The notes under the pieces are model-generated. The model was not told the origin of the DNA. It did not search any database and saw only the letters and a program-made list of their open reading frames with translations. A DNA stretch of 64,000 bases, taken from Podarcis raffonei (Eukaryota > Chordata > Lepidosauria > Squamata > Lacertidae). Position numbers and translations under genes: made by a program. Below, piece by piece: positions 22,725-35,748 of this stretch. The stretch is from positions 7,924,459 through 7,988,458 of the forward strand of contig NC_070619.1 of assembly GCF_027172205.1 (NCBI RefSeq). The letters run 5' to 3'. Each line of letters starts with the position of its first letter. Positions within the stretch are counted from its first letter, which is position 1.

Positions 22725-22830
22725 AAGTTAAAAGGTAAAGGACCCCTGGACAGTTAAGTCCAGTCAAAGGCGACTATGGGGTTGCGACGCTCAGCTCGCT
22801 TTCAGGCCGAGGGAGCTGGCGTTTGTGTCT
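22725..22830 (-). repeat. Sauria SINE 3' fragment
   Basis: Begins with the reversed tail (ggtaaaggacccctgg) and stops in the core. Confidence 0.8.
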
Positions 22831-22861
22831 GCGAAGCTTGCAAGGTTGACCTGAACGCAGA

Positions 22862-22976
22862 CCCTCCAAATGTCTCTATTTTTGAGAGACACTCCCGGAT
22901 TCAAAGTAGCCGCAACGGTTCCTGATTTGATCCCAGGATGCCCCAATTTTCCTTTGGACATTCCTGTGTCCAGGAT
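22862..22976. repeat. Unclassified repeat, three copies in window
   Basis: Shares GGTT(T/C)CTGATTTGATCCC and flanking text with 28805-28910 (same strand) and about 14513-14610 (reverse). Family unknown to me. Confidence 0.45.
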
Positions 22977-22997
22977 TTTGTGCTTTCAAATAAATAA

Positions 22998-23376
22998 ATA
23001 AAAAGGATGCCTGGACGCTTAAGTCCAGCCAAAGGCGACTACGGGATTGCAGCACTCATCTCGCTTTCAGGCCAAGGGAGCTGGCATTTGTCCGCAGACA
23101 GCTTTCTGGGTCATGTGGCCAGCAGGACTAAACCACTTCTGGTGCAACAGGACACCATGATGGAAACCAGAGCGCACGGAAATGCCATTTACCTTCCCAC
23201 CAGAGCGGTACCTATTTATCTATTTGCACTTTGATGTGCTTTCAAACTGCTAGGTTGGCAGGAACTGAGACAGAGCAACAGGAGCTCACCCCGTCACGGG
23301 GATTCGAACCGCCGACCTTCCGATCGGCAAGCCCAAGAGGCTCAGGGGTTTAGACCGCTGCGCCACCCGTGTCTCG
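22998..23376 (-). repeat. Sauria SINE, longer subfamily
   Basis: Full reversed element from tail (aaggatgcctggacg) to head (gcgccacccgtgtc). Confidence 0.9.
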
Positions 23377-23739
23377 TTATGGGATACAGATGCCCGTGTC
23401 CCGTTATTCAAATCATTTGGTGGAATAGACGTGTGCAATCAGCAATATGAATGGCATTGCGCTCCTGAACTCCTTGCAGTGGCTTCATATATATGTTAAA
23501 CAGACTTGCAAGTTGTGATGGCCGTATGGCGGATGCCCAACCAGCTGAGCAGATGAAACCACAGATACAGACTTTAAAGTGAGCTTGGGCAAATTTCTGG
23601 AGGAGGCACAGAAGTCTGGGTAGATTTGAACCATCATTGCAGTGGAACCTCCAGGTTTGAAAGCAAAAATCATAGACAAAGGTTCTGAAATTGCATCCAC
23701 AAGGTCCTTTAGTATGCATGGATGCAGCTCATAAGGCCC

Positions 23740-24094
23740 TAGTAAAAAGTAAAGGGACCCCTGACCCTTAGGTCCAGTCGTGGCTGACTCTGGGGTTGCG
23801 GCGCTCATCTCGCTTTACTGGCCGAGGGAGCCGGCGTACAGCTTCCGGGTCATATGGCCAGCAGGACTAAGCCGCTTCTGGCGAACCAGAGCAGCGCACG
23901 GAAATGCCGTTTACCTTCCCGCTGGAGCGGTACCTATTTATCTACTTGCACTTTGACGTGCTTTTGAACTGCTAGGTTGGCAGGAGCAGGGACCGAGCAA
24001 CGGGAGCTCACCCTGTCGCGGGGATTCGAACCGCCGACCTTCCGATCGGCAAATCCTAGGCTCTGTGGTTTAACCCACAGCGCCACCTGTGTCC
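23740..24094 (-). repeat. Full-length Sauria SINE
   Basis: From aaagggacccctgaccc to cagcgccacctgtgtccc, minus orientation. Confidence 0.92.
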
Positions 24095-24650
24095 CTAAGA
24101 GCCCTGGAGATTTGAATAAGCCCGAGACAAAGTAGCTGTTGAGCAGTTCCGCTTTTTCTCTGTCACCCAATAACATTTCTCTGTGTTCCCCACAAAGGTA
24201 AGATTGTTTGATTTGATTTCCCCACCTTGTTCCAAATCACTCACCCCTTCTTCCTTGGCGGTGGGTGGAAAGGTGTCATTTTGTGGCCAAAACAACTTAG
24301 GCCAGCCCTGCTCTAACCACTACACCACCCTGCCACCAGCCAACCAATGCTTCCTAGTGCTGCAGCCCCCAGCAAATTTACATGAGCCCCCAACTCCCTC
24401 CGAAAGGAGCCCCTTCCTCCTGAGCCAAGAAGGATGCTTGGAGCCACCAAAACGAAGACAGCGTGTCTCGCCCCCCCCAGCCCACAGCCAAATTTAAGTC
24501 CCATTAAGAATAATTAGAGCCAGGTGTGCCCACTTGAATAAAATATCGGGGGGGGGGGAGAGAGAGAGAGAGAGCAGGTAAGCCTCACCCCACATAATTG
24601 ATCACACGATGCGGTGCACGCAGACCATTTGAATGGCAGTTCCTATTAAC
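24095..24650. other. Intergenic, low-complexity patches
   Basis: No gene seen. Contains a G run and a short (AG)n repeat near 24550-24575. Confidence 0.4.
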
Positions 24651-24651
24651 T

Positions 24652-25309
24652 TTGTTGTTGTTTAGTCGTGTCCGCCTCTTTGTGACCCCCTGGACCAGAG
24701 CACGCCAGACACTCCGGTCTTCCACTGCCTCCCTCATGTTTGTAGCTTCAAGTACACTGTCCAACCATCTTGTCCCCTTCTCCTTGTGCCCTCCATCTTT
24801 CCCAACATCAGGGTCTCTTCCAGGATGTCTTCTCTTCTCATGAGGTGGCCAAAGTATTGGAGCCTCGGCTTCAGGATCTGTCCTTCCAGTGAGCACTCAG
24901 GGCTGATTTCCTTCAGAATGGAGAGGTTTGATCTTCTTGCAGTCCATGGGACTCTCAAGAGTCTCCTCCAGCACCAGAATTCAAAAGCATCCATTCTTCG
25001 GCGATCAGCCTTCTTTATGGTCCAGCTCTCACTTCCATACATCACTACTGGGGAAACCAGAGCTTTAACTATACGGACCTTTGTCGGCAAGGTGATGTCT
25101 CTGCTTTTTAAGATGCTGTCTAGGTTTGTCATTGCTTTTCTCCCAAGAAGCAGGCGTCTTTTAATTTCGTGACTGCTGCCACCATCTGCAGTGATCATGG
25201 AACCCAAGAAAGTGAAATCTCTCACTGCCTCCATTTCTTCCCCTTCTATTTGCCAGGAGGTGATGGGACCAGTGGCCATGATCTTAGCTTTTTTTGATGT
25301 TGAGCTTCA
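24652..25309 (-). repeat. BovB (RTE) LINE 3' part, minus
   Basis: A 181-codon minus frame: [54 protein letters not shown] and FGHLMRRED. Confidence 0.93.
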
Positions 25310-25317
25310 GAGCATAT

Positions 25318-25490
25318 TATCCTTTGTGGCGAAGGGGCTTGAATAACTCAGAGAAGCTATGAGCCATAGAGGGACAGGTCATAGTGGAGAGTTTTGACCA
25401 AACGTGATCCACCTGGAGCAGGAACCAGCAAGCCACTCCAGTATCCCTGCCAAGAAAACTCCATGGACAAAGACAACAGGCCATCAACTC
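25318..25490 (+). repeat. BovB (RTE) LINE internal fragment, plus
   Basis: The text around CTTGAATAACTCAGAGAAGC and CAAGCCACTCCAGTATCC is BovB ORF2 sequence, opposite in strand to the preceding fragment. Confidence 0.65.
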
Positions 25491-25699
25491 CCCCCCCCTT
25501 AAATATTTTATTGGGGGGGGGGTTGAAGGGATGCTTGCCCTAGGAGTTGGCTCCTATAATTACAGCCCCCTCCTCGCAGCAGAGACATCCTTAAAGGAGC
25601 CTTCTAGATTCGCAGAAAGGGAAGAACCCCCCCAATTTGCAATTTAACCCTTGCAAGCCTCCCAGGCTCTTGCGCTCAGACCCCATCCCCGCCCCAGGA

Positions 25700-25999
25700 C
25701 CCTCTCATTGTGTTAACACCCCATGAATGAAGTTAGCCCCCCCCTCCGGCCCCAGCCCCCTCCAGGCTCCCAGCCAGAGGGGGAAGGGGCTTTGGAATGC
25801 GTTGATAAAGGGGGGGCCCCCGCCGCCGCTTGGCGTTTGAGAGCAGCGATTGGCTGGTGGGAGGGGGCGGGGGCGGAGCCTCTAGGAACAGATGTGCGGG
25901 GGGGGGGAGGCGGGACAGAGTACGAATCAGTGAAAGTTTGTAGCAGGTTTTTTTAATGCAAGTTTTTCTAGCTGAACCCGGAGAAGCGCGCGCAGACGG
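25700..25999 (+). promoter_or_regulatory. GC-rich promoter and likely noncoding first exon of the TMEM79-like gene
   Basis: This is a CpG-rich block upstream of TMEM79. It holds an inverted CCAAT box (ATTGG at 25849-25853) followed by two GC boxes (GGGGCGG type) between 25863 and 25880, a classic TATA-less arrangement. Transcription could start near 25900. A possible first-exon donor is gacgg|gtaaag at 25999/26000. The coding exon at 27526 is preceded by a good acceptor (ttctttccag, ending 27490), which implies a spliced 5' UTR. Confidence 0.5.
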
Positions 26000-26990
26000 G
26001 TAAAGAAAATTGGGGTGGGGGCGCCCGTAAAATACGAGGTAGCGATTGGGGGGAGCCGTATGGTGAGGGAAGAGATCTCAAATAATAGGGGGTAATCTAG
26101 AGGGGGGGAGAGATCTGGGGTGCCAGGAGAAGCGGTGCTAGAAAGGAATTCAGGATGAGGACGAAGAGAGCTGCGGGGGAGGGTATTTTTTTTGGGATGG
26201 GGGGAGGTGAAGCTCAATAAAGAGGGTGGTGTTTGGTAGGGTGAATTTGGGGAGGGCTGTTTGTGGAAGTAAAAACTGGGGGCGGGGTACCATTGTATTG
26301 TGGGGGACTTATGGAGTGGGGGCCCCCGAAAGTTGGAGAAGGAATTTATCTTGTTTTCTTAGGGGTTAAGAGGCCGAGATTTGAGGGGCTGCTATGATGG
26401 AGATAGGCTGATTGGGGGGGGTGGATAATTTTTGGGGGGGCAGCATACAGAAAAGATCTGGGCTAGGAAGAGAATAGTGTTGGTTGGGGGTCCTTCGAGG
26501 TTTGGGGGTTCACCGCTTGAGTCTTGGGGTGTCGGTGTGGGGTTGATTTGGAGAGGGGGGATGTGTGGGGCGGGCAGGATCTGGGGTGGCAGAAAATGTG
26601 GGTGCTGTTTAGCCCAGATGGGGGCCCACCTTGGCTGGGGCGCTGGGGGGTTAAAAGCAACAAATCAAACATGGGAGGGTTGTTCTTGGAATGGGGAGTC
26701 GGTGACAGATTTGGGGGGGGTTGCAACCCCGCTCCCCACTTTTGCTGTACTTTTAAGGCATCAAACAGAAAACCCTCCTCAACAGGATTTTTTGCCGGTT
26801 TTTTGGGGGGGGGCAAAAGAGAGGCCGAGAGAGATCAGATCCCTGTTTTTGGCCAGAACCCTTCCTAAGAAGTGGGGAAATCCTTGTATTTTGGATCTAT
26901 AGGAGGGGGGGCTGCATTTATTTCCTCCTCAGCATTTGGGGGCAAGAGAAAGAGGTCAAGTGCTTGGAGGTGGAAGACAGCTCCATTTAT
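26000..26990 (+). other. G-rich, strand-asymmetric first intron of TMEM79-like gene
   Basis: Runs of 5-9 G occur on the plus (non-template) strand throughout, with few C runs. No exon seen. It is a candidate R-loop and G-quadruplex zone. Confidence 0.6.
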
Positions 26991-26996
26991 GCCATA

Positions 26997-27351
26997 GGTA
27001 AGGGTAATGGGACCCCTGAACATTAGGTCCAGTCTTGGCTGACTCTGGGGTTGCGGCGCTCATCTCGCTTTACTGGCCGAGGGAGCCAGCGTGCAGCTTC
27101 CGGGTATGTGGCCAGCATGACTAAGCCGCTTCTGGCGAACCAGAGCAGCGCACGGAAATGCCGTTTACCTTCCCGCTGGAGCGGTACCTATTTATCTACT
27201 TCCACTGACGTGCTTTCGAACTGCTAGGTTGGCAGGAGCAGGGACCGAGCAACGGGAGCTCACCCCGTCGTTGTGCGGATTCGAACCGCCAACCTTCTGA
27301 TCGGCAAGTCCTAGGCTCTGTGGCTTAACCCACAGCGCCACCCGCGTCCCT
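26997..27351 (-). repeat. Sauria SINE
   Basis: Full-length minus element from gggacccctgaac to cagcgccacccgcgtccc. Confidence 0.92.
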
Positions 27352-27525
27352 CCTATGAATTCAATAAGTAAAAATAAATAAATAGATTCTGGGGGCGGGG
27401 GGTTGAAATGTCAGGAAGCAGTCGCATTGGGGAAGGGGCCAGGCAATTCTTCAAGGATGCCAGGTCATGCCTTTGCTGTCTTCTTTCCAGACACCCTCGC
27501 CCGTTGCTCGTCCGCTCTCCCTACC

Positions 27526-28348
27526 ATGGCAACCACAAGGAGCCCTGCCAGCCCCTGTCAGCTGAAGGAGTTTGACAGCGTCCAAGATTCCCTTGCCAAT
27601 ATCATCGGCCAGCTCCGAGACATTGACCCGAGCCACCTCTCTTTCTCGCCATTTCTGGACCTTGACACCCAGATTTCAATGGCGCCCGTCTCGGACAGCC
27701 CTGAATCGTCTCTGGAGGAGCTGCATTCTACTGAAACAGAGGAGGGAGGAGAAGAAGGAGAAGAAGAAGAAGAAGGAGAAGAGGAGGAAGAAGGGATGAC
27801 CTCTCCCAGACCTCTCCCTGGCCAAGCCTTCCCAGACCCTCTGGGTCAACCCAGGCTCCCTCCTCCACAGGCCCCAGAAGAGAGCGACGTGGAGCAGCCC
27901 CCCATGCCTGGGGCCGACACTGTGGCCCCCCGCTTGCCCAAAGAGACGTCCTTTTTGGACTCCGTCCACGTCGTGCCACGCTGCCCCCTTCCTGATCCCA
28001 AGCAAAGGTCAGAAGGCGGCCAAACCGGGACCCTCACGCCGACCAGTCTGCCTCCCTGCGAACACCAGACCTGGCTGGACATGGGAGATGGTGCATGCCC
28101 GGTTTTGCACCATGGCTCCTCAGGAGAGCTGACCGCCCGCTTGGAGGGCAGCGGGGGGCGCCAGCCCTGCTCCAGCGAGCGCATGAAAGCCGTGGCCTCG
28201 GCCTTCGTCGCCCTCCTCCTGGCTCCGTGGTTCCTCTATGGAAGCTACTACTTCCTTCCGCTGCCAGCCCCTGCCTGCCCGGATCTTGCCGGCCGGATCG
28301 CCTTGGCTCTTCGCTGCCTGCCGGTCGCTGGGCTGCCTATTCTCCTCG
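27526..28348 (+). CDS. TMEM79: TMEM79-like coding exon 1 (cytosolic N-terminus, first two helices)
   Basis: It encodes 274 residues plus one base. Recognisable parts are DSVQDSLANIIGQLRDID near the N-terminus, a Glu-rich repeat (27736-27797), and the helices beginning MKAVASAFVALLLAPWF. The donor is ctcg|gtaaaa at 28348/28349. The open frame runs on into an L2 LINE inserted in the intron; that extension (to 28665) is not part of the gene. Confidence 0.9.
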
Positions 28349-28758
28349 GTAAAAGATGTGTGTTTTGGGGGGTTGGGGGAGCAGCAAACAGAAGGTGCAG
28401 ACTCTCCGGCCTCGGTCCAGTAAATCTGAAGCAGCATCTCCACCCCCATCGTTCTGCCCGGACACTGAGGTCCAGCGCCGAGGGCCTTCTGGCGGTTCCC
28501 TCCCTGCAAGAAGCCAAGTTCCAGGGAACCAGGCAGAGGGCCTTCTTGGTGGTGGCGCCCGTCCTGTGGAACGCCCTCCCACCAGATGTCAAAGAGAACA
28601 ACAACTACCAGACTTTTAGAAGACATCTGAAGGCAGCCCTGTTTAGGGAAGCTTTTAATGTTTGATGTATTACAGTATTTTAATATTTTTTTGGAAGCCG
28701 CCCAGAGTGGCTGGGGAAGCCCAGCCAGATGGGCGGGGTATAAATAATAATAATAATA

Positions 28759-28802
<44 letters not shown>

Positions 28803-29271
28803 CTCCTAATGTCGCTATTTTGCAGGGACAGTCCCAAATTTACAGAAGCCGCCACGGTTTCTGATTTGATCCCGGGGACGTCCCTATTTTCATCGGGGAA
28901 ATGTTGGAGGGGAAACAAGGCTGCCTTCAGATGTCTTCTAAAAGTCAGAAAGCTGTTTATCTCCTTGACACCATAATGAGGACAAGGTGGAGACCTTTTT
29001 GCGGAGACCTGTTCCAAATCCACAGGTGTGCCCTAGGGACATAAGCTCCCATCTCAGGCTCCACAAAAGCATTCTCTTTCAAGGGCCAAATTCTCTGTGT
29101 TCATTTGCCAGAGTTGGGTGGCGCAACCTTTCTTCCCGCCTCTCCCTTTTGCTGCCCTTTCTCTCGCGTTACATCCTTCCCTCTCTCTTTTTGCAGGATC
29201 TCAGCACGGCAGAGTTGCAAGGGACACCTGGGGGTCATCTAGTCCAACCCCCTGCAATGCAGGAAGCTCAG

Positions 29272-29307
<36 letters not shown>

Positions 29308-32067
29308 ACATCAATTTGACCCTGCTTAGCTTTGCAGATGTGCGAGCAGTTTTATTGCTGCGCCAACTTTAGCTCCCTCTTTCGGACCCCCTGCTTTTGA
29401 TCAAGCCCATTTCTCTCTCCTTCCGTCACCCCCACCCCCATTCTCACTTGCCTTTTGATAACAATAATACAGTGGCACCTCGGGTTAAGTACTTAATTTG
29501 TTCCGGAGGTCCGTTCTTAATCTGAAACTGTTCTTAACCTGAAGCACCACTTTAGCTACTGTAGCCTCCCGCTGCCACCACGCGGTTTCTGTCCTCATCC
29601 TGAAGCAACGTTCTTAACCCGAGGTACTATTTCTGGGTTAGCGGAGTCTGTAACCTGAAGTGTATGTAACCCGAGGTACCACTGTAATTTATTATTTATA
29701 ACCCCACCCATCTGGCTGGGTCTCCCCAGCCACTCTGGGCGGCTCCCAACAGAATATTAAAAACACGATAAAACGTCAAACATTAAAAGCTTCCCTAAAC
29801 AGGGCTGCCTTCAGATGTCTTCTAAAAGTCAGAGAGCTGTTTATTTCCTTGCCATCTGATGGGAGGGCGTTCCATAGGGCGGGCGCCACCACCGAGAAGG
29901 CCCTCTGCCTGGTTCCCTGTAACCTCACTTCTCACAGGGAGGGAACTCCCCTAAACAGGGCTGCCTTCAGATGTCTTCTAAAAGTCAGATAGCTGTTTAT
30001 TTCCTTGCCATCTAATGGGAGGGCGTTCCACAGGGCGGGCGCCACCACCAAGAAGGCCCTCTGCCTGGTTCCCTGTAACCCCGCTTCTCGCAGGGAGGGA
30101 ACCGCCAGAAGGCCCTCAGAGCTGGACCTCAGTGTCCGGGCTGGACGTTGGGGGTGGAGACGCTCCTTCAGGGATACAGGGCCGTTTAGGGCTTTCAAGG
30201 TCAGCACCAACACTTTGAATTGTGCCCAGAAATGTACACCAGTAATTCTCTAACCCAATGGGTCGCAGTGTGGAGCCAGTGTGGTGTAGTGGTTAAGAGC
30301 GGTGGACTCGTAATCTGGTGAACCGGGTTCACATCTCCGCTCCTCCACATGCAGCTGCTGGGTGACCTTGTGCCAGTCACACTTCTCTGAAGTCTCTCAG
30401 CCCCACTCACCTCACAGAGTGTTTGTTGTGGGGGAGGAAGGGAAAGGAGAATGTTAGCCACTTTGAGACTCCTTAAAGGTAAAGGTACCCCTGCCCGTAC
30501 GGGCCAGTCTTGACAGACTCTAGGGTTGTGCGCCCATCTCACTTAAGAGGCCGGGGGCCAGCGCTGTCCGGAGACACTTCCGGGTCACGTGGCCAGCGTG
30601 ACAAGATGCATCTGGTGAGCCAGCGCAGCACACGGAACGCTGTTTACCTTCCCGCTAGTAAGCGGTCCCTATTTATCTACTTGCACCCAGGGGTGCTTTC
30701 GAACTGCTAGGTTGGCAGGCGCTGGGACCGAACAACGGGAGCGCACCCCGCCGCGGGGATTCGAACCGCCGACCTTTCAATCGGCAAGCCCTAGGCGCTG
30801 AGGCTTTTACCCACAGCGCCACCCGCGTCCCTTTGAGACTCCTTAGGGTAGTGATAAAGCAGGATATCAAATCCAAACTCTTCTTCAATGCGTTTGGGGC
30901 GGCCGAGATTCTTGTCCACCCCATCACCTTTCTCATCTCTGTTTCCATTAAGGCACAAAGAGAAAAACTTATTCCAGCCACCTGCTGTTATTTCTGCAAA
31001 CAGAGGACGGGGTGTTATTTGCGGGGGTCCAAACGCAGAGATTTTTTCCCCCAAGCTTAGCATTCCTGTCTTAATGGGACGTTTGGAGGAGTGGACAGAA
31101 CAATTTGCAAAGTGGGCAGCTTTCAAGCCGCGATTCCTCCGAACTTTGCAAAAAGCAACGTGGGTTATTTATCTTGGAGGCTGAAAGTCCCGGGTTGCAG
31201 GCAGCGCTGGCCCTACTCAGAGTAGACCCACTGAAATGAATGGGCGAGGCTGGGGTTAAGGCAGCCTTGTGACACTTTAAACAGCTGGATGAATGAATGA
31301 ATCTTTAGAGTGGTACCTCGGGTTGCATACGCTTCAGGTTACACACTCCACTAACCCAGAAATCGTGCTTCAGGTTAAGAACTTGGCTTCAGGATGAGAA
31401 CAGAAATCGTGCTCCGGTGGTGCAGCGGCAGCAGGAGGCCCCATTAGCTAAAGTGGTGCTTCAGGTTAAGAACAGTTTCAGGTTAAGAACGGACCTCCGG
31501 AACGAATTAAGTACTTAACCTGAGGTACCACTGTACTGCTAAAAGCTATAAGCCGTCACAATTTTAATTTTTTTAAAAAAACAGCCACTTCTTCCCACAT
31601 ATAATCTTGGGAATTGTAGTTCGTCAAGGCTGCTGGGCGCTGTCGCCTCTGCCATGGAGCTGTCATTCTCAGAGTGGTTTAACAATCGAACCCTCTCTTT
31701 TCCCATGCAAAACTGGGCATTGTAGCTCTGTAGGGGGATAGAGGTGTCTGGAAACTCTCAGTACTGTCACCAAATCATCTATTAAATTAGTAGTAGTAGT
31801 AGTAGTACAGTGGTACCTCGGGTTAAGTACTTAATTTGTTCCAGAGGTCCCTTCTTAACCTGAAACTGTTCTTAACCTGAAGCACCACTTTAGCTAATGG
31901 GGCCTCCTGCTGCCCCCGCTACGCCGGAGCATGATTTCTGTTCTCATCCTGAAGCAAAGTTCTTAACCCGAGGTACTATTTCTGGGTTAGAGGAGTCTGT
32001 AACCTGAAGCGTATGTAACCTGAAGCGTATGTAACCTGAAGCATATGTAACCCGAGGTACCACTGTA

Positions 32068-32114
<47 letters not shown>

Positions 32115-35100
32115 TGTCAGAGCTGCCCAAGGTCCCAGCTCACAAAGGACCAACGCCGCTTCGTTGTTAAGTATGAAAGTCTTTATTGAAGTTCAGTTTC
32201 ACTTTCACAGCCGCAGCGTGCAGCTCTACGTCTCAAACTCTAGACCGCTGAAGCTCCGTCTGAATCTCCTCCCCCCAGACACCAGTTTAAGACTCTAGCC
32301 TTGCTCCACCTCTTCCTTTGCTCTTTCCTCCTCTGGTTCCGCCTGTCCGTCGCCCTTCCTAGACTCTTCTGACGCTGAGTCCCCTGAGTCTTCCCCCTGC
32401 CTCCGGCGGGCTTTAGGACCTGGTTCCCAATCCGGGTTTTCTGCTGTCCCGCGCGCCTGTACATTCGAACTTGGCGCGCGCACCCAGCCGGCAACCTTCC
32501 TCCTGACCGTTACACTGCTCCTGTCACTGCTTCCCCCTTCAGGGAGGCTAGCTGGAACTGACCTCCCCTCCGTTTCCCCACTTTCCGATGGAGGCGTGGT
32601 CAGCCCTGACTCATCTTCTCTCCCCGCTGGAGGAGACGCTGGTCCTGACACATGTGACTCTTCCCCCCCCCCCCACTACGCTCTGGTGGGGAAGCTGGTC
32701 CTGATCCCCCGCTGCTGCTTTGGGAGTCCCCGCTCGCCCCTTGTTTCTGGTGCGTCCCCCCTGGGACCCCCCTTGCCCTGACCATCGGCGCCCCCTTCTG
32801 GGAATCTTCTGATTCGCTGGAGAAGCTCATGGAATCTCTCGGGTCACTGTCATACTCCCCTACGCTCCCCTCTGATTCCTCCCCTTCGCTCTCCATTTCC
32901 TCTCTCCCCTGTGCTTCTGCTCCTGAGCCCCTGACAATAATAGTATTTTAAATTGATATACCGCCCTATACCTGTAGGTCTCAGGGCGGATGCAACATAA
33001 AATCACAATATAAAAAGACAAAACTTTTTAATTTCTTACATCTATATGCCATCTTCAGCTTCCAAAGATCTTGAGGTGTTTCCATGCACTGCTCTGGTTT
33101 CGCCAGAAGCGGCTCAGTCCTACTGGCCACATGACCTGGAAAAACTGTCTGCGGACAAATGCCGGCTCCCTCAACCAATAACACGAGATGAGCACCGCAA
33201 ACCCAGAGTTGTCCGTGACTGGACCTAACGATCAGAGGTCCCTTTACCTTTACCACCTGTATTTGGGTGCTGTGGGTTAAACCACAGAGCCTAGGACTTG
33301 CCGATCAGAAGGTCGGCGGTTCGAATCCCCACCATGGGGTGAGCTCCCATTGCTCGGTCCCTGCTCCTGCCAACCTAGCAGTTCGAAAACACGTCACAGT
33401 GTGTGTAACCCGAGGTACCACTGTATAACACGCCGTGAACTTTAAATCCCGTTTTCATAACTTCTCCCAAGCTGTAAGTTGTATATTGTACCCAAAGTCT
33501 CTCACCCAGTGTATCATTATAGTCTGATATACAGTGGTACCTCGGGTTACAGGCGCTTCAGGTTACATACGCTTCAGGTTACAGACTCCGCTAACCCAGA
33601 AATAGTGCTTCAGGTTAAGAACTTTGCTTCAGGATGAGAACAGAAATCGTGCGGTGGCAGCAGGAGGCCCCATTAGCTAAAATGGTGCTTCAAGTTAAGA
33701 ACAGTTTTAGGTTAAGAACGGACCTCCAGAACGAATTAAGTACTTAACCCAAGGTACCACTGTATTCCCATTTCACTCTGATGCTGCTGAACTGGAAACG
33801 GTCTCCGAAAAAAACTGCCCTCCTTTCTCTCCTGGCTGCAGGCATTGTTCTGAGGGCTTTTTCTGCCTTGTGCCTGGACAACGTCGGCCCCCTGGGCACT
33901 CGCTCTCGGCCCTTCCTGCTCCACCAGCTTTTTGTCATGGGCTCTGTGGACCAGCTCTCCGTCTTTGCCCTCAACGTGGTGGTGACGGCGACATTCCTCC
34001 CTCAGGAGCACCTGGGTCTCATCCCGATCCTCGTGGGGCTCTTTGCTGTTGGAAGGTGAGGTGCAGGGTCGGGGACTGCGGCCCCTAGGCATCTCTGCCC
34101 GGCCCTTGGGACCTTTCTCGGGCCAAACCCTCAAATCTCCAGGCTAGGCAACCTCCGGAAATCCTGCTCTACACTTTTCGTCCAGGGGTTTTGCCCGACA
34201 GGAACGTACCTGTCAGAGGTTCAGGAGCAGAAGCACAGGGGAGAGAGCAAATAGAGAGCGGAGGAGAGGAATCCGAGGGGAGCGTAGGGGAATATGACAG
34301 TGACCCGAGAGATTCCATGAGCTTCTCCAGCGAATCAGAAGATTCCCAGAAGGGGGCGCCTATGGTAAGGGCAAGGGGGGTCCCAGGGGGGACGCTCCAG
34401 AAACAAGGGGCCAGCGGGGACTCCCAAGGGAGCAGCGGAGGATCAGGACCAGCTCCCCCACCAGAGCGCAGTGGGGGGGAAGAGTCACATGAGTCAGGAC
34501 CAGCCTATCCTCCAGCGGGGAGAGAAGATGAGTCAGGGCTGACCACGCCTCCATCGGAAAGTGGGGAAACGGAGGGGAGGTCAGGTCCAGCTAGCCTCCC
34601 CGAAGGAGGGAGCAGTGACACAAGTGTAACGGTCAGAAGGAAAGTGGGAGGCTGCGCGCGCGCGCCAAGTTCAAATGTGCAGGAGCGCGGGACAGCAGGA
34701 AACCCGGATTGGGAGCCAGGTCCAAAAGCCCGAAGGAGGGAGGGGGAAGAGTCAGGGGACTCAGCGTCAGAGGAGTCTAGGAAGGGTGAGACTCCGACTA
34801 GCAGGCGGACCCAGAGAAGGAAGGAACAGAGGAAGAGGTGGAGTAAGGCTAGAATCTTAAACTGGTGTCAGGGGGGAGGAGATTCAGATGGAGCTTCGGC
34901 GGTCTAAGGTATAGACGTAGCGTTGCACGCTGTGCGTCTGGAAGTGAAACTGAACTTCAATAAAGACTTTTATACTAAAGGAAGAAGCAGCGTTGGTCTT
35001 GTGTGAGCTGGGACCTCGGGCAGCGCTGACAGTACCTCTCAAAGAGATTGCAGCCAGCCTTCTAAAAACAAAATCCAAGTTCCCAGACCTCATTGTTCTG

Positions 35101-35700
35101 AAAGCAGTCCAGCTTTGAAGAGCAACACAGGAATAATGATGATAACGATGATAATGATAATGATAGTAATTTGTTATTTATACCCCGCCCATCTGGCTGG
35201 GTTTCCCCAGCCACTCTGGGCGGCTTCCAACAAAACACTTCTCCGTGGTGGCGCCCACCCTGTGGAACGCCCTCCCACCAGATGTCAAAGAGAAAAATAA
35301 CTACAAGACGAATGCCTCGCAAAACGAAAAACGCGCAAGACGAAAGGGTTTTTCGGTTTTTGCGTTGCTTCGCTAGGCGATTTTCCCTATGGGGCTTGCT
35401 TCGCAAGATGAAAACGTCTTGCGAGTTTGTTCGCTTTTTTCTTAAAGCCGCTGGAAGAGGCGCAGTTGCGACGGACCATGCTTCGCAAGACGGAAAACAT
35501 CGCAAGACGAAAAGACTCGCGGAACGAATTAATTTCGTCTTGTGAGGCACCACTGTACCAGACTTTTAGAAGACATCTGAAGGCAGCCCTCTTTAGGGAA
35601 GCTTTTAATGTTTAGTAGGTTGTTGTATTTTAGTGTTCTGTTGGAAGCCGCTCAGAGTGGCTGGGGGGACCCAGCCAGATGGGCGGGGTATAAATAATAA

Positions 35701-35748
<48 letters not shown>

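Noticed and set aside
27403-28665. 420-codon frame taken as one TMEM79 exon
   Set aside because: The first 41 codons precede a splice acceptor and the last part is an L2 LINE beyond a good donor; homology ends at the donor.
34191-34907. 238-codon acidic open frame as a host gene
   Set aside because: It lies almost wholly inside the solo LTR fossil, with related text in the other LTR.
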